Part shown: one piece after another, positions 52,337 through 62,222 of the stretch | Layout of the letters: each line of letters starts with the position of its first letter | Numbering within the stretch: the stretch's first letter is position 1 | Source: Mesonia sp008017825 | GTDB lineage: Bacteria; Bacteroidota; Bacteroidia; Flavobacteriales; Flavobacteriaceae | Direction of reading: 5' to 3' | Assembly (NCBI RefSeq): GCF_008017825.1 | Contig: NZ_VRLS01000086.1 | Span: 1 to 64,000, forward strand | Length of the DNA: 64,000 nt | Made by a program: the position numbers and the translations under genes | Notes under the pieces: model-generated | Databases searched by the model: none | Told to the model about the DNA's origin: nothing | What the model saw: only the letters and a program-made list of their open reading frames with translations

Positions 52337-53470
52337 TTGGCTAAATATAAAATTATTATTTATACACCTCAAGAGTTGAACCATTCTTCTTATATTCAAA
52401 CAGGTTTGTATGAACTTGAAGCAAAAGGTTTCATAGAGGTACATGTTGAACTAAATACGGACAAAAGATTAGGGAGATATTTTGTAGAGCAAGGTATTCT
52501 TCAAACTAATAGTAAACCACACCCTAAAACTTCTTTTTATAAGTTTATAGATTTACAATCAAAGAAAGAGCTTCTTTTTGCTACAGATTTATATGATTTT
52601 GCAGATCAATTTTCTAAACATGCATTAGAGACCTGCGATTATGTGTTTAAACGTAGTTATGATAGTAAGTTTGTAGATAAATTACCAAAGGCTCTGCAAT
52701 CTAAGATTTTTCCATTAGGATTGTGTTTTGGTGTGCGATCAAAGCATCAAAATACTTGGCTTTCCTTTTTGTTGGGGATTTTAGGAAGTAACTTAAAAAT
52801 GCAAACTAAATTAGATCGTTTTTTGTTTCAGCGTTGGTTGAAAACCTATAGGAGTCAAAAAAAACATTGGAATTTTATCAAAACAACACGAAATTTATCG
52901 AGATTCAAGTCATTTGAACCAGCTAATAAAGATATTATTTTATTTCAAACTCGTTGTTTTAAAGAGAATCAGCAGGATGTAGTAGAGATTCATCAACAAC
53001 GTTACCATATTATTAAATTACTCAGGAAAGAATTTCCTGATAAATTTAAAGGCGGTTTTATAAAGTCAGAGTTTTTTTTAGATAAATTTAAAGATGCTAT
53101 TTCTAATGTGCCTAGTGATCCTGAAAGTTATTTAGATGTATTAAAATCTGCTAAAATTGTTATATATACTAGAGGTTTAGCTAATTCTCCAGCTTGGAAA
53201 ATGCCTGAATATTTGTCTCAAGGAAAAATAATTATAGCAGAGCCTTTAACCACAGAATTACCTGTACCTTTAGAAAATAAAAAACATGTATTATATTTTC
53301 ATTCAGATGAAGGGTTAATAGCTAATATCAAATTAGTTTTAGTTGATCAAGAATTAGGGTCGCTACTTTCTAAAAATGCAAAATCTTATTTTGAGAACTA
53401 TATTTCTCCAGAAAAAAATATAAAACGAGTATTGAAGATTATGAGCGATTCAAAATTATTAGAAATTTGA
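52337..53470 (+). CDS. glycosyltransferase-like protein, TTG start
   Basis: This 377-residue protein begins AKYKIIIYTPQELNHSSYI and has a C-terminal half with IVIYTRGLANSPAWKMPEYLSQGKIIIAEPL, which resembles GT-B glycosyltransferases but lacks a clear EX7E motif; the family is not certain. The only start near the conserved N terminus is TTG at 52337, placed directly after the previous stop (TAATTG), as in the TAAATG couplings elsewhere in the window. No ATG occurs in the first 100 codons. Confidence 0.65.
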   Translation: MAKYKIIIYTPQELNHSSYIQTGLYELEAKGFIEVHVELNTDKRLGRYFVEQGILQTNSKPHPKTSFYKFIDLQSKKELLFATDLYDFADQFSKHALETCDYVFKRSYDSKFVDKLPKALQSKIFPLGLCFGVRSKHQNTWLSFLLGILGSNLKMQTKLDRFLFQRWLKTYRSQKKHWNFIKTTRNLSRFKSFEPANKDIILFQTRCFKENQQDVVEIHQQRYHIIKLLRKEFPDKFKGGFIKSEFFLDKFKDAISNVPSDPESYLDVLKSAKIVIYTRGLANSPAWKMPEYLSQGKIIIAEPLTTELPVPLENKKHVLYFHSDEGLIANIKLVLVDQELGSLLSKNAKSYFENYISPEKNIKRVLKIMSDSKLLEI

Positions 53471-54495
53471 AAAAAATTATTGTACATCATCGGTCACAAC
53501 ACCACGCAGGTTATTCAGGTTATGCTCGTCTTATTAATTTTTTAGAGCAATCTGATGTAATCCATGGAGAAACTAAACTTCCGTATCGTTTTGCAAAATG
53601 GCTAGGAGAAATGAGTACTACTAAAGCTGGTCTCTATGATTCACAAAGTGTTCAAAAAGAATTGGAGCTATTTTTTCATTTAAAAAAATCTTCTAGAAAA
53701 GAAAAAACAATTGTTCACTACCTAAATGGAGAACGAGATATTAGGTACTTATTAAAATATAAAAAAGAAAATAAACAACTAAAATTTTGTGCTACTTTTC
53801 ATAAGCCTCCAGAAGTTTTAAGAAAGATTATAAAAGAAACAAGTTATCTAAAAAAACTAGATGGAGTTATATGTGTAGGACAAAATCAAGTGGATTTTCT
53901 TAGAAATTGGTTAGACCTAGAGCACGTTAGTTACATTCCCCATGGTGTTGATACAAGATTCTTTCATCCTTCGAATAAGGAAAAGCATTCTAAAAATATG
54001 CTGTTTGTAGGACAGCATTTGAGAGATTTTGAAATGTTGAATACAACATTACCGATCATATTAGCAAAAGATAAGAATGCTTCCATTGATATTATTTTAA
54101 AAAAGGAATATAAAGAAAAAATTAAGCTTCCAAACTCTAACCGAATAAATATTCATTCTGGGATTAGCGATAATCAACTTAAAACATTTTACCAAAAGGC
54201 TACTTTTTTATATCTCCCCCTATTGGATAGTACTGCTTGTAATTCTATTTTAGAAGCTTTGGCTTGTGGTTTACCTGTTTTGACATCAAGCGTAGGAGGA
54301 AATCAAGCTTACCTTAATAGTGGAGGTGGTTTTTTGTTGTCAGATAAAGATGAATTCATTCAATTAGCTTTGGAATTACTGGAAGATTCTGACAGATGTA
54401 ACCTATTATCTAAAGAGGCAAGATTGCAAGCGCTAAAATATGATTGGAAAAATATTGCTGCAGATATAATTTCTTTTTATAAAAAAATAACTTAA
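53467..54495 (+). CDS. family 4 glycosyltransferase, TTG start
   Basis: This 342-residue protein has GT-B features: HHAGYSGYARLINFLE near the N terminus, the VICVGQNQVDFLRNW and YIPHGVDTRFFHP segments, and SILEALACGLPVLTSSVGG (EX-type motif) near residue 265. The start is TTG at 53467, whose last two bases belong to the preceding TGA (TTGA, the counterpart of the usual ATGA overlap); no closer ATG is available upstream. Ends 30 bp before the epimerase. Confidence 0.8.
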   Translation: MKKIIVHHRSQHHAGYSGYARLINFLEQSDVIHGETKLPYRFAKWLGEMSTTKAGLYDSQSVQKELELFFHLKKSSRKEKTIVHYLNGERDIRYLLKYKKENKQLKFCATFHKPPEVLRKIIKETSYLKKLDGVICVGQNQVDFLRNWLDLEHVSYIPHGVDTRFFHPSNKEKHSKNMLFVGQHLRDFEMLNTTLPIILAKDKNASIDIILKKEYKEKIKLPNSNRINIHSGISDNQLKTFYQKATFLYLPLLDSTACNSILEALACGLPVLTSSVGGNQAYLNSGGGFLLSDKDEFIQLALELLEDSDRCNLLSKEARLQALKYDWKNIAADIISFYKKIT

Positions 54496-54525
54496 TAAAA
54501 AATAGAAGTTAATAGTTAGTGTTCT

Positions 54526-55542
54526 ATGAAAAAAATTCTCGTTACAGGTGCTGCTGGTTTTATCGGTTTTCATCTATGTCAACAACTCATAAATTTGGGG
54601 TTTAAAATTGTAGGTCTAGATAACTTAAACAATTATTATGATGTAGGTCTAAAGTTTGATCGGTTACAGAAATTAGGTATTGAGAAACAAGACGCCTCGT
54701 ATTATAATCACATCTGCTTTTCTCAAAAGTATTCTAACTTTGAGTTTATTCAATTAAAACTAGAAGATCGTGTCCATTTACCTAAGCTGTTTCAAAAATA
54801 TCAATTTGATCAGGTTTGTAATTTAGCTGCACAAGCTGGAGTGCGGTATAGTATTGAAAATCCAGAGGTTTATGCAGATTCCAACATTAGCGGCTTTTTA
54901 AATGTGTTGGAATGTATGCGCCATCATCAAGTAAAAAAGTTGGTGTTTGCCAGTAGCTCTAGTGTTTATGGTAATAACGATAAGGTGCCATTTGCAGAAA
55001 CCGATAACGTGAACGAGCCTATTAGTGTGTATGCAGCTACTAAAAAAGCTAATGAATTGTTAGCGCACACTTACAGTCATTTATATGGTATTCAGTGCAT
55101 TGGCTTACGTTTTTTCACGGTGTATGGACCTTGGGGAAGACCTGATATGGCTATCTTTTTATTTACTGATGCGATCTTAAATAACCGACCTATCAAAGTA
55201 TTTAATAGAGGAAACCTGTCTCGTGATTTTACTTATATAGATGATATTATTGAAGGAGTTGTCAAAACCATACAACACGATATGCCTAATTCTGCACGTT
55301 ATGGTATTTATAATATGGGGAACTCTAAACCAGTAGCTTTAAAGAATTTTATCGAAGCTATAGAAAAGACAACGCAAAAGAAAGCAAGAAAAGAAATGCT
55401 TCCTATGCAACCCGGTGATGTATTGACCACTTGGGCAGATACGACTAAACTACAAAAAGACTTTAATTACCAAGCTACCACTTCTGTAGAAAAAGGAATT
55501 GAAAAGTTTGTAGCTTGGTATACCACCTATTATAAATTATAA
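54526..55542 (+). CDS. UDP-glucuronate 4-epimerase-like enzyme
   Basis: This 338-residue SDR enzyme has GAAGFIG at residues 8-14, the FASSSSVYGNN serine segment (141-151) and the Y169-x3-K173 pair (SVYAATKKANELLAHTYSHL). The middle AAQAGVRYSIENPEVYADSN and the HTYSHLYGIQCIGLRFFTVYG segment mark the UDP-glucuronate 4-epimerase group that makes UDP-galacturonate. No UDP-glucose dehydrogenase for its substrate is in the window. One-base overlap with the next glycosyltransferase gene. Confidence 0.88.
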   Translation: MKKILVTGAAGFIGFHLCQQLINLGFKIVGLDNLNNYYDVGLKFDRLQKLGIEKQDASYYNHICFSQKYSNFEFIQLKLEDRVHLPKLFQKYQFDQVCNLAAQAGVRYSIENPEVYADSNISGFLNVLECMRHHQVKKLVFASSSSVYGNNDKVPFAETDNVNEPISVYAATKKANELLAHTYSHLYGIQCIGLRFFTVYGPWGRPDMAIFLFTDAILNNRPIKVFNRGNLSRDFTYIDDIIEGVVKTIQHDMPNSARYGIYNMGNSKPVALKNFIEAIEKTTQKKARKEMLPMQPGDVLTTWADTTKLQKDFNYQATTSVEKGIEKFVAWYTTYYKL

Positions 55543-56732
55543 TGTGTAAAAGCAAACTCCATATTGTTATTTTTGATGGAACCTTCCAAACCACTGCGTT
55601 TATCAGAAGGCTGGTTTTGGGGTTACAAAAAGAACATCAAGTCTATGTCTTGGGTTTTAATGAAAAATTAAAAGACCCCATACCTCACGTCAAGTATATT
55701 TCTTTAGGTGATAACAGTTCAAAGTTAAAACTTATTCTTACAAGCATTCAGCTTGCATTAAAAACGCTTAATATTTCAATAATTTTAAATACGTTGACAC
55801 GGATTTTATCAGGGAGAAGAAGAAAGCTTCAAGAACAAAACTTGCAACTTCAGTTAAAAAAAATAAACCCTGATGTCATTCACGCCCAATGGAATTCTGT
55901 TTTACCGTGGTTAGAACCTTATTTAATGCATAAAACTTATCCTATAATTCTAAGTCAGCGTGGTTTTCATACCAATGTACGTCCGTTTATAAACCTTGAT
56001 AATAAAAATTACCTTCAACAATGGTATCCCAAGCTTAGTGGAATCCATTCAGTATCCAAAGCAATTTCTAAAAAAGGAAAAAAAATAGAGGTCCCTAGAT
56101 CTCATATCAATCAAGTAGTATATACGGGATTAGATTTTTCTAAATTTCCTTGGGTACAATCATCTAAGAAAGTAGGTAAACTTAGAATTATCTCCGTAGG
56201 AAGGCCACATTGGATAAAAGGATACCCTTATGCGCTTGAGGCCATGAAAATTCTAGCAGAAGAACAATTGGATTTTGAATATATCATTGTAGGCGCTTTA
56301 GGAGATGAAGAACTCACTTATTTAATTCAGGAATTTAATCTACAAAATAAAGTAAAACTTACTCCGAAATTAGAGCAGGAAGAAGTTTTTAATAGGATAA
56401 AAAATGCTTCTTTATTTTTATTACCCAGTTTGGAAGAAGGAATTGCTAATGTAGCTGTAGAAGCCATGGCCTTAGGCATACCCGTAATTAGTACCAACTG
56501 TGGAGGAATGAAAGAATTGATTACAGATGGTCAAGAAGGTTTTATTTGTCCTACCCGTGATAAAGTTGCCTTAGCTAGTGCCATAAAGAATTTTATATAT
56601 CTTGATGCAGCTATTGTTGAAGAAATAGAACTTGCAGCAAGAGCCAAAGTAGAAAACCAATTTAACGAACAACATATGATTTTGAAGATGCTGAATTTAT
56701 ATAAGGAGGTGGTACAATTTAATTATCGATAG
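55542..56732 (+). CDS. family 4 glycosyltransferase
   Basis: This 396-residue protein has GT-B signs: LRIISVGRPHWIKGYPYALEAMKIL (about 225-249), FNRIKNASLFLLPSLEEGIANVAVEAMALGIPVIST with EX7E (EEGIANVAVE). The same SVGRPHWIKGYPYALEA pattern recurs in the glycosyltransferase at 62219 (TVGRLHWKKGYEEALLA), so the two are related. Overlaps the epimerase stop by one base and ends 77 bp before the next gene. Confidence 0.87.
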   Translation: MCKSKLHIVIFDGTFQTTAFIRRLVLGLQKEHQVYVLGFNEKLKDPIPHVKYISLGDNSSKLKLILTSIQLALKTLNISIILNTLTRILSGRRRKLQEQNLQLQLKKINPDVIHAQWNSVLPWLEPYLMHKTYPIILSQRGFHTNVRPFINLDNKNYLQQWYPKLSGIHSVSKAISKKGKKIEVPRSHINQVVYTGLDFSKFPWVQSSKKVGKLRIISVGRPHWIKGYPYALEAMKILAEEQLDFEYIIVGALGDEELTYLIQEFNLQNKVKLTPKLEQEEVFNRIKNASLFLLPSLEEGIANVAVEAMALGIPVISTNCGGMKELITDGQEGFICPTRDKVALASAIKNFIYLDAAIVEEIELAARAKVENQFNEQHMILKMLNLYKEVVQFNYR

Positions 56733-56809
56733 TGATAGTCAATAGAATAGATTGGCTTTCCTCTATACCAAGCCCAGTTTAGTCTAAAATTTTATATATT
56801 TATTTTGTA

Positions 56810-58216
56810 ATGTCTAGTGTTGTGAAAAAAATAACTACTCCAATCATCCCAGTTCAGTCTTATTTGGTTAAAAATAATCAAGCTAAAGAGATTGACTTTA
56901 AAGCGATCTGTTTATTCGCTGCAACGGGTTTTTTTTGGGAAAAAGATACTTATTGGAAGAATCAAAAAGTATTAAATCCTGCCAGTTTCCATCAATTAAG
57001 CGATACGGGAAAACTAATTTCATCTGCACCTTATTTTAATTGGCATTACCAGCCAGACCGTAACTTGAAATTTAATGATGCTTTAGAGGAATTTACGCAT
57101 CTTTTTGAAACTATTATAGCAGAGCAGATTGGAAATCAACAAGCGATTTTACCCATTTCTGGCGGATTAGACAGCAGGTCACAAGCAGTAGCTTTAAGAC
57201 ATTTAGGGAAAGAAGTCACTTCTTATAGTTATTCTTTTTCAGGTGGCTATTCAGAAAGCGGTATAGCTAAGAAAATAGCCAAAGCGTGTAATTTTAAGTT
57301 TCAAGAGTTTTTTATTCCTAAAGGTTATTTATGGGATGTCATTGAAGACTTAGCTGAAATCAACGGCTGCTATTCTGAGTTTACTCATCCGCGTCAAATG
57401 GCAGTTTTGCCAGAATTTAATAAAATGAAAGGTGTGTTTTGTTTGGGCCATTGGGGAGATGTACTCTTTGATAAAGGGGCTTCAGAAAATTATACGGAAG
57501 AAGATTTGGTGCCACTGGTGGTTAAAAAAGTAGTGAAGAAAGGAGGATTAGAGTTTGCTAAGGCGCTGTGGAACAGTTGGGGTTTAGAAGGTAATTTTAA
57601 AAGTTATTTAGAAAGTAGAATTCAAGAGTTATTAAATCAAATAGATATTGACCACATAGGAGCAAAAATGCGCGCCTTTAAGTCTCAATTTTGGGCACCT
57701 CGCTGGACTTCGGTAAATCTTTCTATTTTTGAAAAGGCGCACCCAATTAGCGTTCCTTATTATGATAACCGTATGTGCGAGTTTATCTGTAAAGTACCTG
57801 AAAAATATTTAGCAGATCGTAGACTTCAAATTGCCTATATTCAAAAAAGAAATCCGGCAGTAGCTAAAATTACATGGGAAGATCAGCGACCCTTCAATTT
57901 AAATAATTACCAATATAACAAAATGCCTTATAATTTACCTTTTAAAGTAAGTAGGAAACTGAAAGCTGGGGTAAATAAGGTTCAGCAGAAAAAATTTATA
58001 CAGCGCAATTGGGAACTTCAGTTTTTAGGTAAAGAAAATGAAAAACAACTTCAAAATTATTTATTTGAAAATGATTTACAAGATTTCATTCCAGAAAAAA
58101 TAACGAAAAATTTCTATAAAAAATTTCAAGAAAAAGATTCGGTTAACTATTCTCATCCTATAAGCATGTTACTTACTTTTAGCATTTGGTATCAACAAAA
58201 AAATCTAAATATTTAA
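56810..58216 (+). CDS. asparagine-synthase-like protein without glutaminase domain
   Basis: This 468-residue protein has an ATP-pyrophosphatase domain with PP-loop SGGLDS (117-122, usually SGGVDS), a segment resembling the asparagine-synthase C-terminal domain (QMAVLPEFNK and later HPISVPYYDNRMCEFI). The N terminus is short and lacks the Cys2 nucleophile of the glutaminase domain. It could take ammonia or amines directly, or use the glutaminase of the AsnB encoded 1 kb downstream. A role in modifying sugar acids is inferred from context. Confidence 0.72.
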   Translation: MSSVVKKITTPIIPVQSYLVKNNQAKEIDFKAICLFAATGFFWEKDTYWKNQKVLNPASFHQLSDTGKLISSAPYFNWHYQPDRNLKFNDALEEFTHLFETIIAEQIGNQQAILPISGGLDSRSQAVALRHLGKEVTSYSYSFSGGYSESGIAKKIAKACNFKFQEFFIPKGYLWDVIEDLAEINGCYSEFTHPRQMAVLPEFNKMKGVFCLGHWGDVLFDKGASENYTEEDLVPLVVKKVVKKGGLEFAKALWNSWGLEGNFKSYLESRIQELLNQIDIDHIGAKMRAFKSQFWAPRWTSVNLSIFEKAHPISVPYYDNRMCEFICKVPEKYLADRRLQIAYIQKRNPAVAKITWEDQRPFNLNNYQYNKMPYNLPFKVSRKLKAGVNKVQQKKFIQRNWELQFLGKENEKQLQNYLFENDLQDFIPEKITKNFYKKFQEKDSVNYSHPISMLLTFSIWYQQKNLNI

Positions 58217-58235
58217 TAATTCTTTTATTTAAATC

Positions 58236-59219
58236 ATGGATATGTTAAGTGTGATTGTGCCTGTTCATAATGGTCAACATTATTTGGAATCCGTAGTACA
58301 GCAGCTATTAGCTGAACAGTTAGTTTCATTCGAAATTATTTTTGTAGATAATAATAGTACAGATAAAACTTGGGCTATTTTACTTAAGCTTGCGAATCAA
58401 TATAACTTTGTGCAAATACTAAAAGAAGATAAACTAGGGGCGTCTGCCGCAAGAAATAGAGGTTATTTAGCTGCTAAGGGAGAATTTATCTATTTTTTTG
58501 ATGTTGATGACTTATTGATTCAAGGCAGCCTTGTGAAGATGCAGAATTTGTTGGTCTTGCATCCAGAAGCAGCCTGTGTATATGGTAATAGAATCGTAGT
58601 TAAGAATCGGCATGAATGTCTCAAGATCGAAAAAGAGGTTAGTTATGCTCTAGAAAAACCACCTACTTGCGGTTTAATGTGGTTTAAAAACTTTTCACTC
58701 TTGTCTGGTCCACCGGCTTTTATGCATCGACGTTGTAAGCTAGAAAAGTGGGGTTTATTTCCAGAACATATGCGCATTGGGGAAGATGCTTTCTTTCATA
58801 TACGTTTGGGATTAAATGAAAAAATGATTCATTTAAAAACTCCAGTTTATATGTATTATAGACATTTAGAATCTACCGTAACAAAAAATAATAAATTAAG
58901 CAGTAGAACATCAATTTATTGGAAACAATATATCAATACTTACCTACCCTATTATTTTCAAGAAAAGACACCGTTAGTATTTGATATGTTGTTATTTAGA
59001 AAAATACAAGGTAGTTATCTCAAACTACTACTTGAGCCCAATAAAATTAGAAACCGTTATCGTCTTTTTAAGCGCTTAGAAATGGAGATCTTGCCGCTAA
59101 GGGTATCCTTTTATTTTAAATGCTTAGCTGTGCTACTGATACTTACAGGGTCTACCAAGATGTACAAGCTTTGTGTATATTATTTATTATCTAAAAAGTC
59201 ATTAAAAAATGAAAGTTAA
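58236..59219 (+). CDS. family 2 glycosyltransferase
   Basis: This 327-residue protein starts MDMLSVIVPVHNGQHYLESV, with FEIIFVDNNSTDKTW, GASAARNRGYLAAKGEFIYF and the DVDDLLIQGSL metal-binding motif, all family 2 features. A C-terminal hydrophobic segment (LAVLLILTGSTKMYK) may bind the membrane. Begins 19 bp after the asparagine-synthase-like gene. Confidence 0.87.
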   Translation: MDMLSVIVPVHNGQHYLESVVQQLLAEQLVSFEIIFVDNNSTDKTWAILLKLANQYNFVQILKEDKLGASAARNRGYLAAKGEFIYFFDVDDLLIQGSLVKMQNLLVLHPEAACVYGNRIVVKNRHECLKIEKEVSYALEKPPTCGLMWFKNFSLLSGPPAFMHRRCKLEKWGLFPEHMRIGEDAFFHIRLGLNEKMIHLKTPVYMYYRHLESTVTKNNKLSSRTSIYWKQYINTYLPYYFQEKTPLVFDMLLFRKIQGSYLKLLLEPNKIRNRYRLFKRLEMEILPLRVSFYFKCLAVLLILTGSTKMYKLCVYYLLSKKSLKNES

Positions 59220-59277
59220 AAATAAAGGTGAATATAAAGTTGTACTTTCGTTTCTTAATGCTAATTAATGCTAGTTT

Positions 59278-61104
59278 ATGTGTGGTTTTTTAACCGAGGT
59301 AACTTATAGTACAGATTTATTACCAAAGGAAAAATTTATAGAAATTTTAAATCTGTCAAGAAAAAGAGGTCCAGATTCTCAAGGTTACCTTAGTAATAAT
59401 TCCCAAGTACAATTTGGTTTTAATAGATTGGCTATACTTGACTTGAGCGCTAATGGAGCACAACCTAAATCGAGTTATACTCAAAGGTATATGTACGTTT
59501 TCAATGGTGAGATATACAATCATTTACAGCTCCGTGAAAAATTAAGCTTCCAGAAATTTAAGGGAAATAGCGATACAGAAACACTAGGTCATTGTTTTGA
59601 TGAGTTGGGAATAGAGCGAACGATTAGATGTTTAAATGGGATGTTCGCTATATGTATATATGATCAAAAAACAAAAACAACTACTTTGGTGCGTGATTTT
59701 GCTGGTATAAAACCACTTTTTTACGGTTGGGATGGTAAAAAATTAGTAGCAGCTAGTCAATATGATCAAGTTCGATCGCATCCACATTTTAATGTTAAGC
59801 CACTTGATTTATCTGTACTTAAACTCTATTTTGAACAACATTTTATCCCTGCACCTTTTGGACTATATCAAGATACATTTCAAGTAAAACCGGGAGAGAT
59901 AATAAGTTTTGATGAGCAAGGGAAGCTCACGGCCAAACGTTATTGGGAACTATCTAAGTCTAAGAAAGCCACATTTAAAGATGAAACCAAAGCAATAAAT
60001 AAAATAAAGTCTTCTCTAGATAAGAGTGTCTATGACCAAACTTTGAGCGATGTTCCTTTAGGAGCATTCCTTTCAGGAGGAGTCGATTCCGCCCTAGTAT
60101 GCTCAAGCTTAAAAAAAAATAACTTCAATTTTGATAGTTTTACAATAGGTTCCGAAAGCAAAACCCATGATGAAACGGAACGAGCTAATGCCTTTGCTAG
60201 CAATTTAGAAATTCAACATCATATATGGCATCTTGATGCTAAAGAATCTTTATCTTACTGGGATGAGGCTATGCAAAGCATCCACGAACCAATAGGGGAT
60301 TTTAGTTTACTACCCACCTTTTTAGTTTCTAAACTAGCTAAAAATCATGTGAGTGTAGCTTTAAGTGGGGATGGAGGAGATGAGTTGTTTTTTGGGTATG
60401 AGCGATTTCAAAGTGTAGCTAAAAATATTAAATTTCAACATTACCCTAAATTGGCCAAAAAAATGATTTATGCGGCCGATCGATATACCTTAAATAAAAA
60501 ATACGTTAATGAGGTGTTGTTAGCTAATAAACAATCCTTAGCACACCAAGGTTTGCATACTCGTTTTAGAAATGATGATATTTTAAAGTTAAATGCCGAT
60601 TTAAAAGAAATTAATTTACCTTCTAATTTTGATGTATTTAATTATAATAACACTAAAAATAAAGAGGAACTTCTAGCAAATATGCGTTATGCTGAATTTT
60701 ATGGTATGATGCAAAAAACTTTGCGCAAAGTGGATTTAGCGAGTATGGAAAATAGTCTTGAAGTACGAGTGCCTTTTTTGGATAAGCGATTAATTAATTT
60801 AGCATTAGAGATAAAGCCGCGACTGAATTTTTATAAAGGAACCCAAAAAATATTACTTAAAAAACTACTAAAACAGCGAGTGTCTGGAGTACCTATGGAA
60901 ACCAAGAAAAAAGGCTTTTCTGTACCTTTATCTGGATGGTTAAGAACTTCTCTTTATGAAAAATTTTGTGATACTTTGCTTCAGGATAAAGCCGAAGACT
61001 TTGGGTTGGATGTACGTCACATCGAAAAAATGTTAAAAGAGCATCGAAGTGGAGAAGCCGATTATAAGTGGCCTCTGTTTACTTTATACACCTTATTGAA
61101 ATGA
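59278..61104 (+). CDS. asnB: asparagine synthase (glutamine-hydrolysing) homolog
   Basis: This 608-residue protein has the Cys2 nucleophile exposed after removal of Met1 (MCGF), a full glutaminase domain (RKRGPDSQGYL, FNGEIYNH, the later NSDTETLGH), then the synthetase domain with SGGVDS (266-271) and ALSGDGGDELFFGY. In polysaccharide loci such enzymes (WbpS-like) amidate uronic acids. Given the GalNAcA-type precursor genes, amide formation on GalNAcA is a fair guess; ordinary asparagine synthesis cannot be excluded. It overlaps the next gene (ATGA). Confidence 0.85.
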   Translation: MCGFLTEVTYSTDLLPKEKFIEILNLSRKRGPDSQGYLSNNSQVQFGFNRLAILDLSANGAQPKSSYTQRYMYVFNGEIYNHLQLREKLSFQKFKGNSDTETLGHCFDELGIERTIRCLNGMFAICIYDQKTKTTTLVRDFAGIKPLFYGWDGKKLVAASQYDQVRSHPHFNVKPLDLSVLKLYFEQHFIPAPFGLYQDTFQVKPGEIISFDEQGKLTAKRYWELSKSKKATFKDETKAINKIKSSLDKSVYDQTLSDVPLGAFLSGGVDSALVCSSLKKNNFNFDSFTIGSESKTHDETERANAFASNLEIQHHIWHLDAKESLSYWDEAMQSIHEPIGDFSLLPTFLVSKLAKNHVSVALSGDGGDELFFGYERFQSVAKNIKFQHYPKLAKKMIYAADRYTLNKKYVNEVLLANKQSLAHQGLHTRFRNDDILKLNADLKEINLPSNFDVFNYNNTKNKEELLANMRYAEFYGMMQKTLRKVDLASMENSLEVRVPFLDKRLINLALEIKPRLNFYKGTQKILLKKLLKQRVSGVPMETKKKGFSVPLSGWLRTSLYEKFCDTLLQDKAEDFGLDVRHIEKMLKEHRSGEADYKWPLFTLYTLLK

Positions 61105-62222
61105 AAAAGATAAAAATACTTTATACTATACCAAATTTTGACACCGCGGGTAGTGGAAAGGCTTTATTAAATATTGCCAAGAGACTTAATAAAAATCGCT
61201 TTGATGTCCATATTATGTGTTTACACAACCGGGGAAAATTCTACAAAGAAGTAGAACAATCTGGAATTCCTTTACATATCTATCCTTATATATCCCCATC
61301 ACGACCATATACTGCTTTGGCCCTAAATGTGGTTAAAGTAGCTCGAAAATTTAGGACACTCCAGCCCCATATTATACATAGTTTTCATTATGCAGCGGAT
61401 TACACTGAGGTTTTAGCCGCTAGATTAGCAGGAGTACAGTGGATATTTACCAAAAAAAATATGAATTGGGGAGGTGCTTCAAAAAACGCGTGGTGGTTAC
61501 GCTCTAAGCTTGCCAACCGTATAGCGGTACAGAATACAGATATGATCTGTCAGTTTTATCCAAATTCTAAAAAAATTGAACTTATACCTAGAGGAGTAGA
61601 TATTACATATTTTAATATACTGAGTAGCTATACAAGCGACCTAATACCTTCATTTCCCAATAAAAATTTGCGCTACGTTGTTTGTATTGCTAACATGGTA
61701 CCTGTAAAAGGGATTGAATTTCTTATTAAAGCATTTAATCAACTGCATGAACAACATGTGAATTGGCGTTTGAATTTGGTGGGTGATATAAATAGTAGTT
61801 ATGGAGAAGAATTAGAACAATTAGTCAGAAATTTAAAATTAGGCCATAAAATTGAGTTTAGTGGAAAAGTAATGGATGTTAGACCTTATCTTCATCGAGC
61901 TGAAATTTTTGTATTACCTACAAGGGACAAAGGTCGTAGGGAAGGTAGCCCTGTAGCTTTACTAGAAGCTATGGCTTCTGGAAAGGTAGTATTAGGAACT
62001 AATATTCCAGGCATACGAGATCAATTAAAAAATTTTCCTGATTACTTAGTAGCACCAGAAAATGTTAATGACTTGTGGTTTAAGTTGAATCTTTTAATGG
62101 AGAAAGGTACACAAGAGTTGGATTATCTAGGAAAAATATTTGCAAGTTATGTGCAATCCCATCATACCATCGAGATGGAGACAAAAAAGCATGAAGAAAT
62201 GTATTTAGAAGTTGCTTTATGA
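61101..62222 (+). CDS. family 4 glycosyltransferase
   Basis: The product starts MKKIKILYTIPNFDTAGSGK and has YVVCIANMVPVKGIEFLIKA, FSGKVMDVRPYLHRAEIFVLPT and EGSPVALLEAMASGKVVLGT (retaining motif EGSPVALLEA). The ATG at 61101 overlaps the asnB stop (ATGA); an in-frame GTG at 61068 lies inside asnB and gives a non-conserved extension, so it is rejected. It overlaps the next gene by ATGA as well. Confidence 0.87.
   Translation: MKKIKILYTIPNFDTAGSGKALLNIAKRLNKNRFDVHIMCLHNRGKFYKEVEQSGIPLHIYPYISPSRPYTALALNVVKVARKFRTLQPHIIHSFHYAADYTEVLAARLAGVQWIFTKKNMNWGGASKNAWWLRSKLANRIAVQNTDMICQFYPNSKKIELIPRGVDITYFNILSSYTSDLIPSFPNKNLRYVVCIANMVPVKGIEFLIKAFNQLHEQHVNWRLNLVGDINSSYGEELEQLVRNLKLGHKIEFSGKVMDVRPYLHRAEIFVLPTRDKGRREGSPVALLEAMASGKVVLGTNIPGIRDQLKNFPDYLVAPENVNDLWFKLNLLMEKGTQELDYLGKIFASYVQSHHTIEMETKKHEEMYLEVAL

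Noticed and set aside
61068..61100. Longer N terminus of the glycosyltransferase from GTG at 61068
   Set aside because: It would lie inside the asparagine-synthase gene and adds residues not found in the family; ATG at 61101 forms a normal ATGA overlap.
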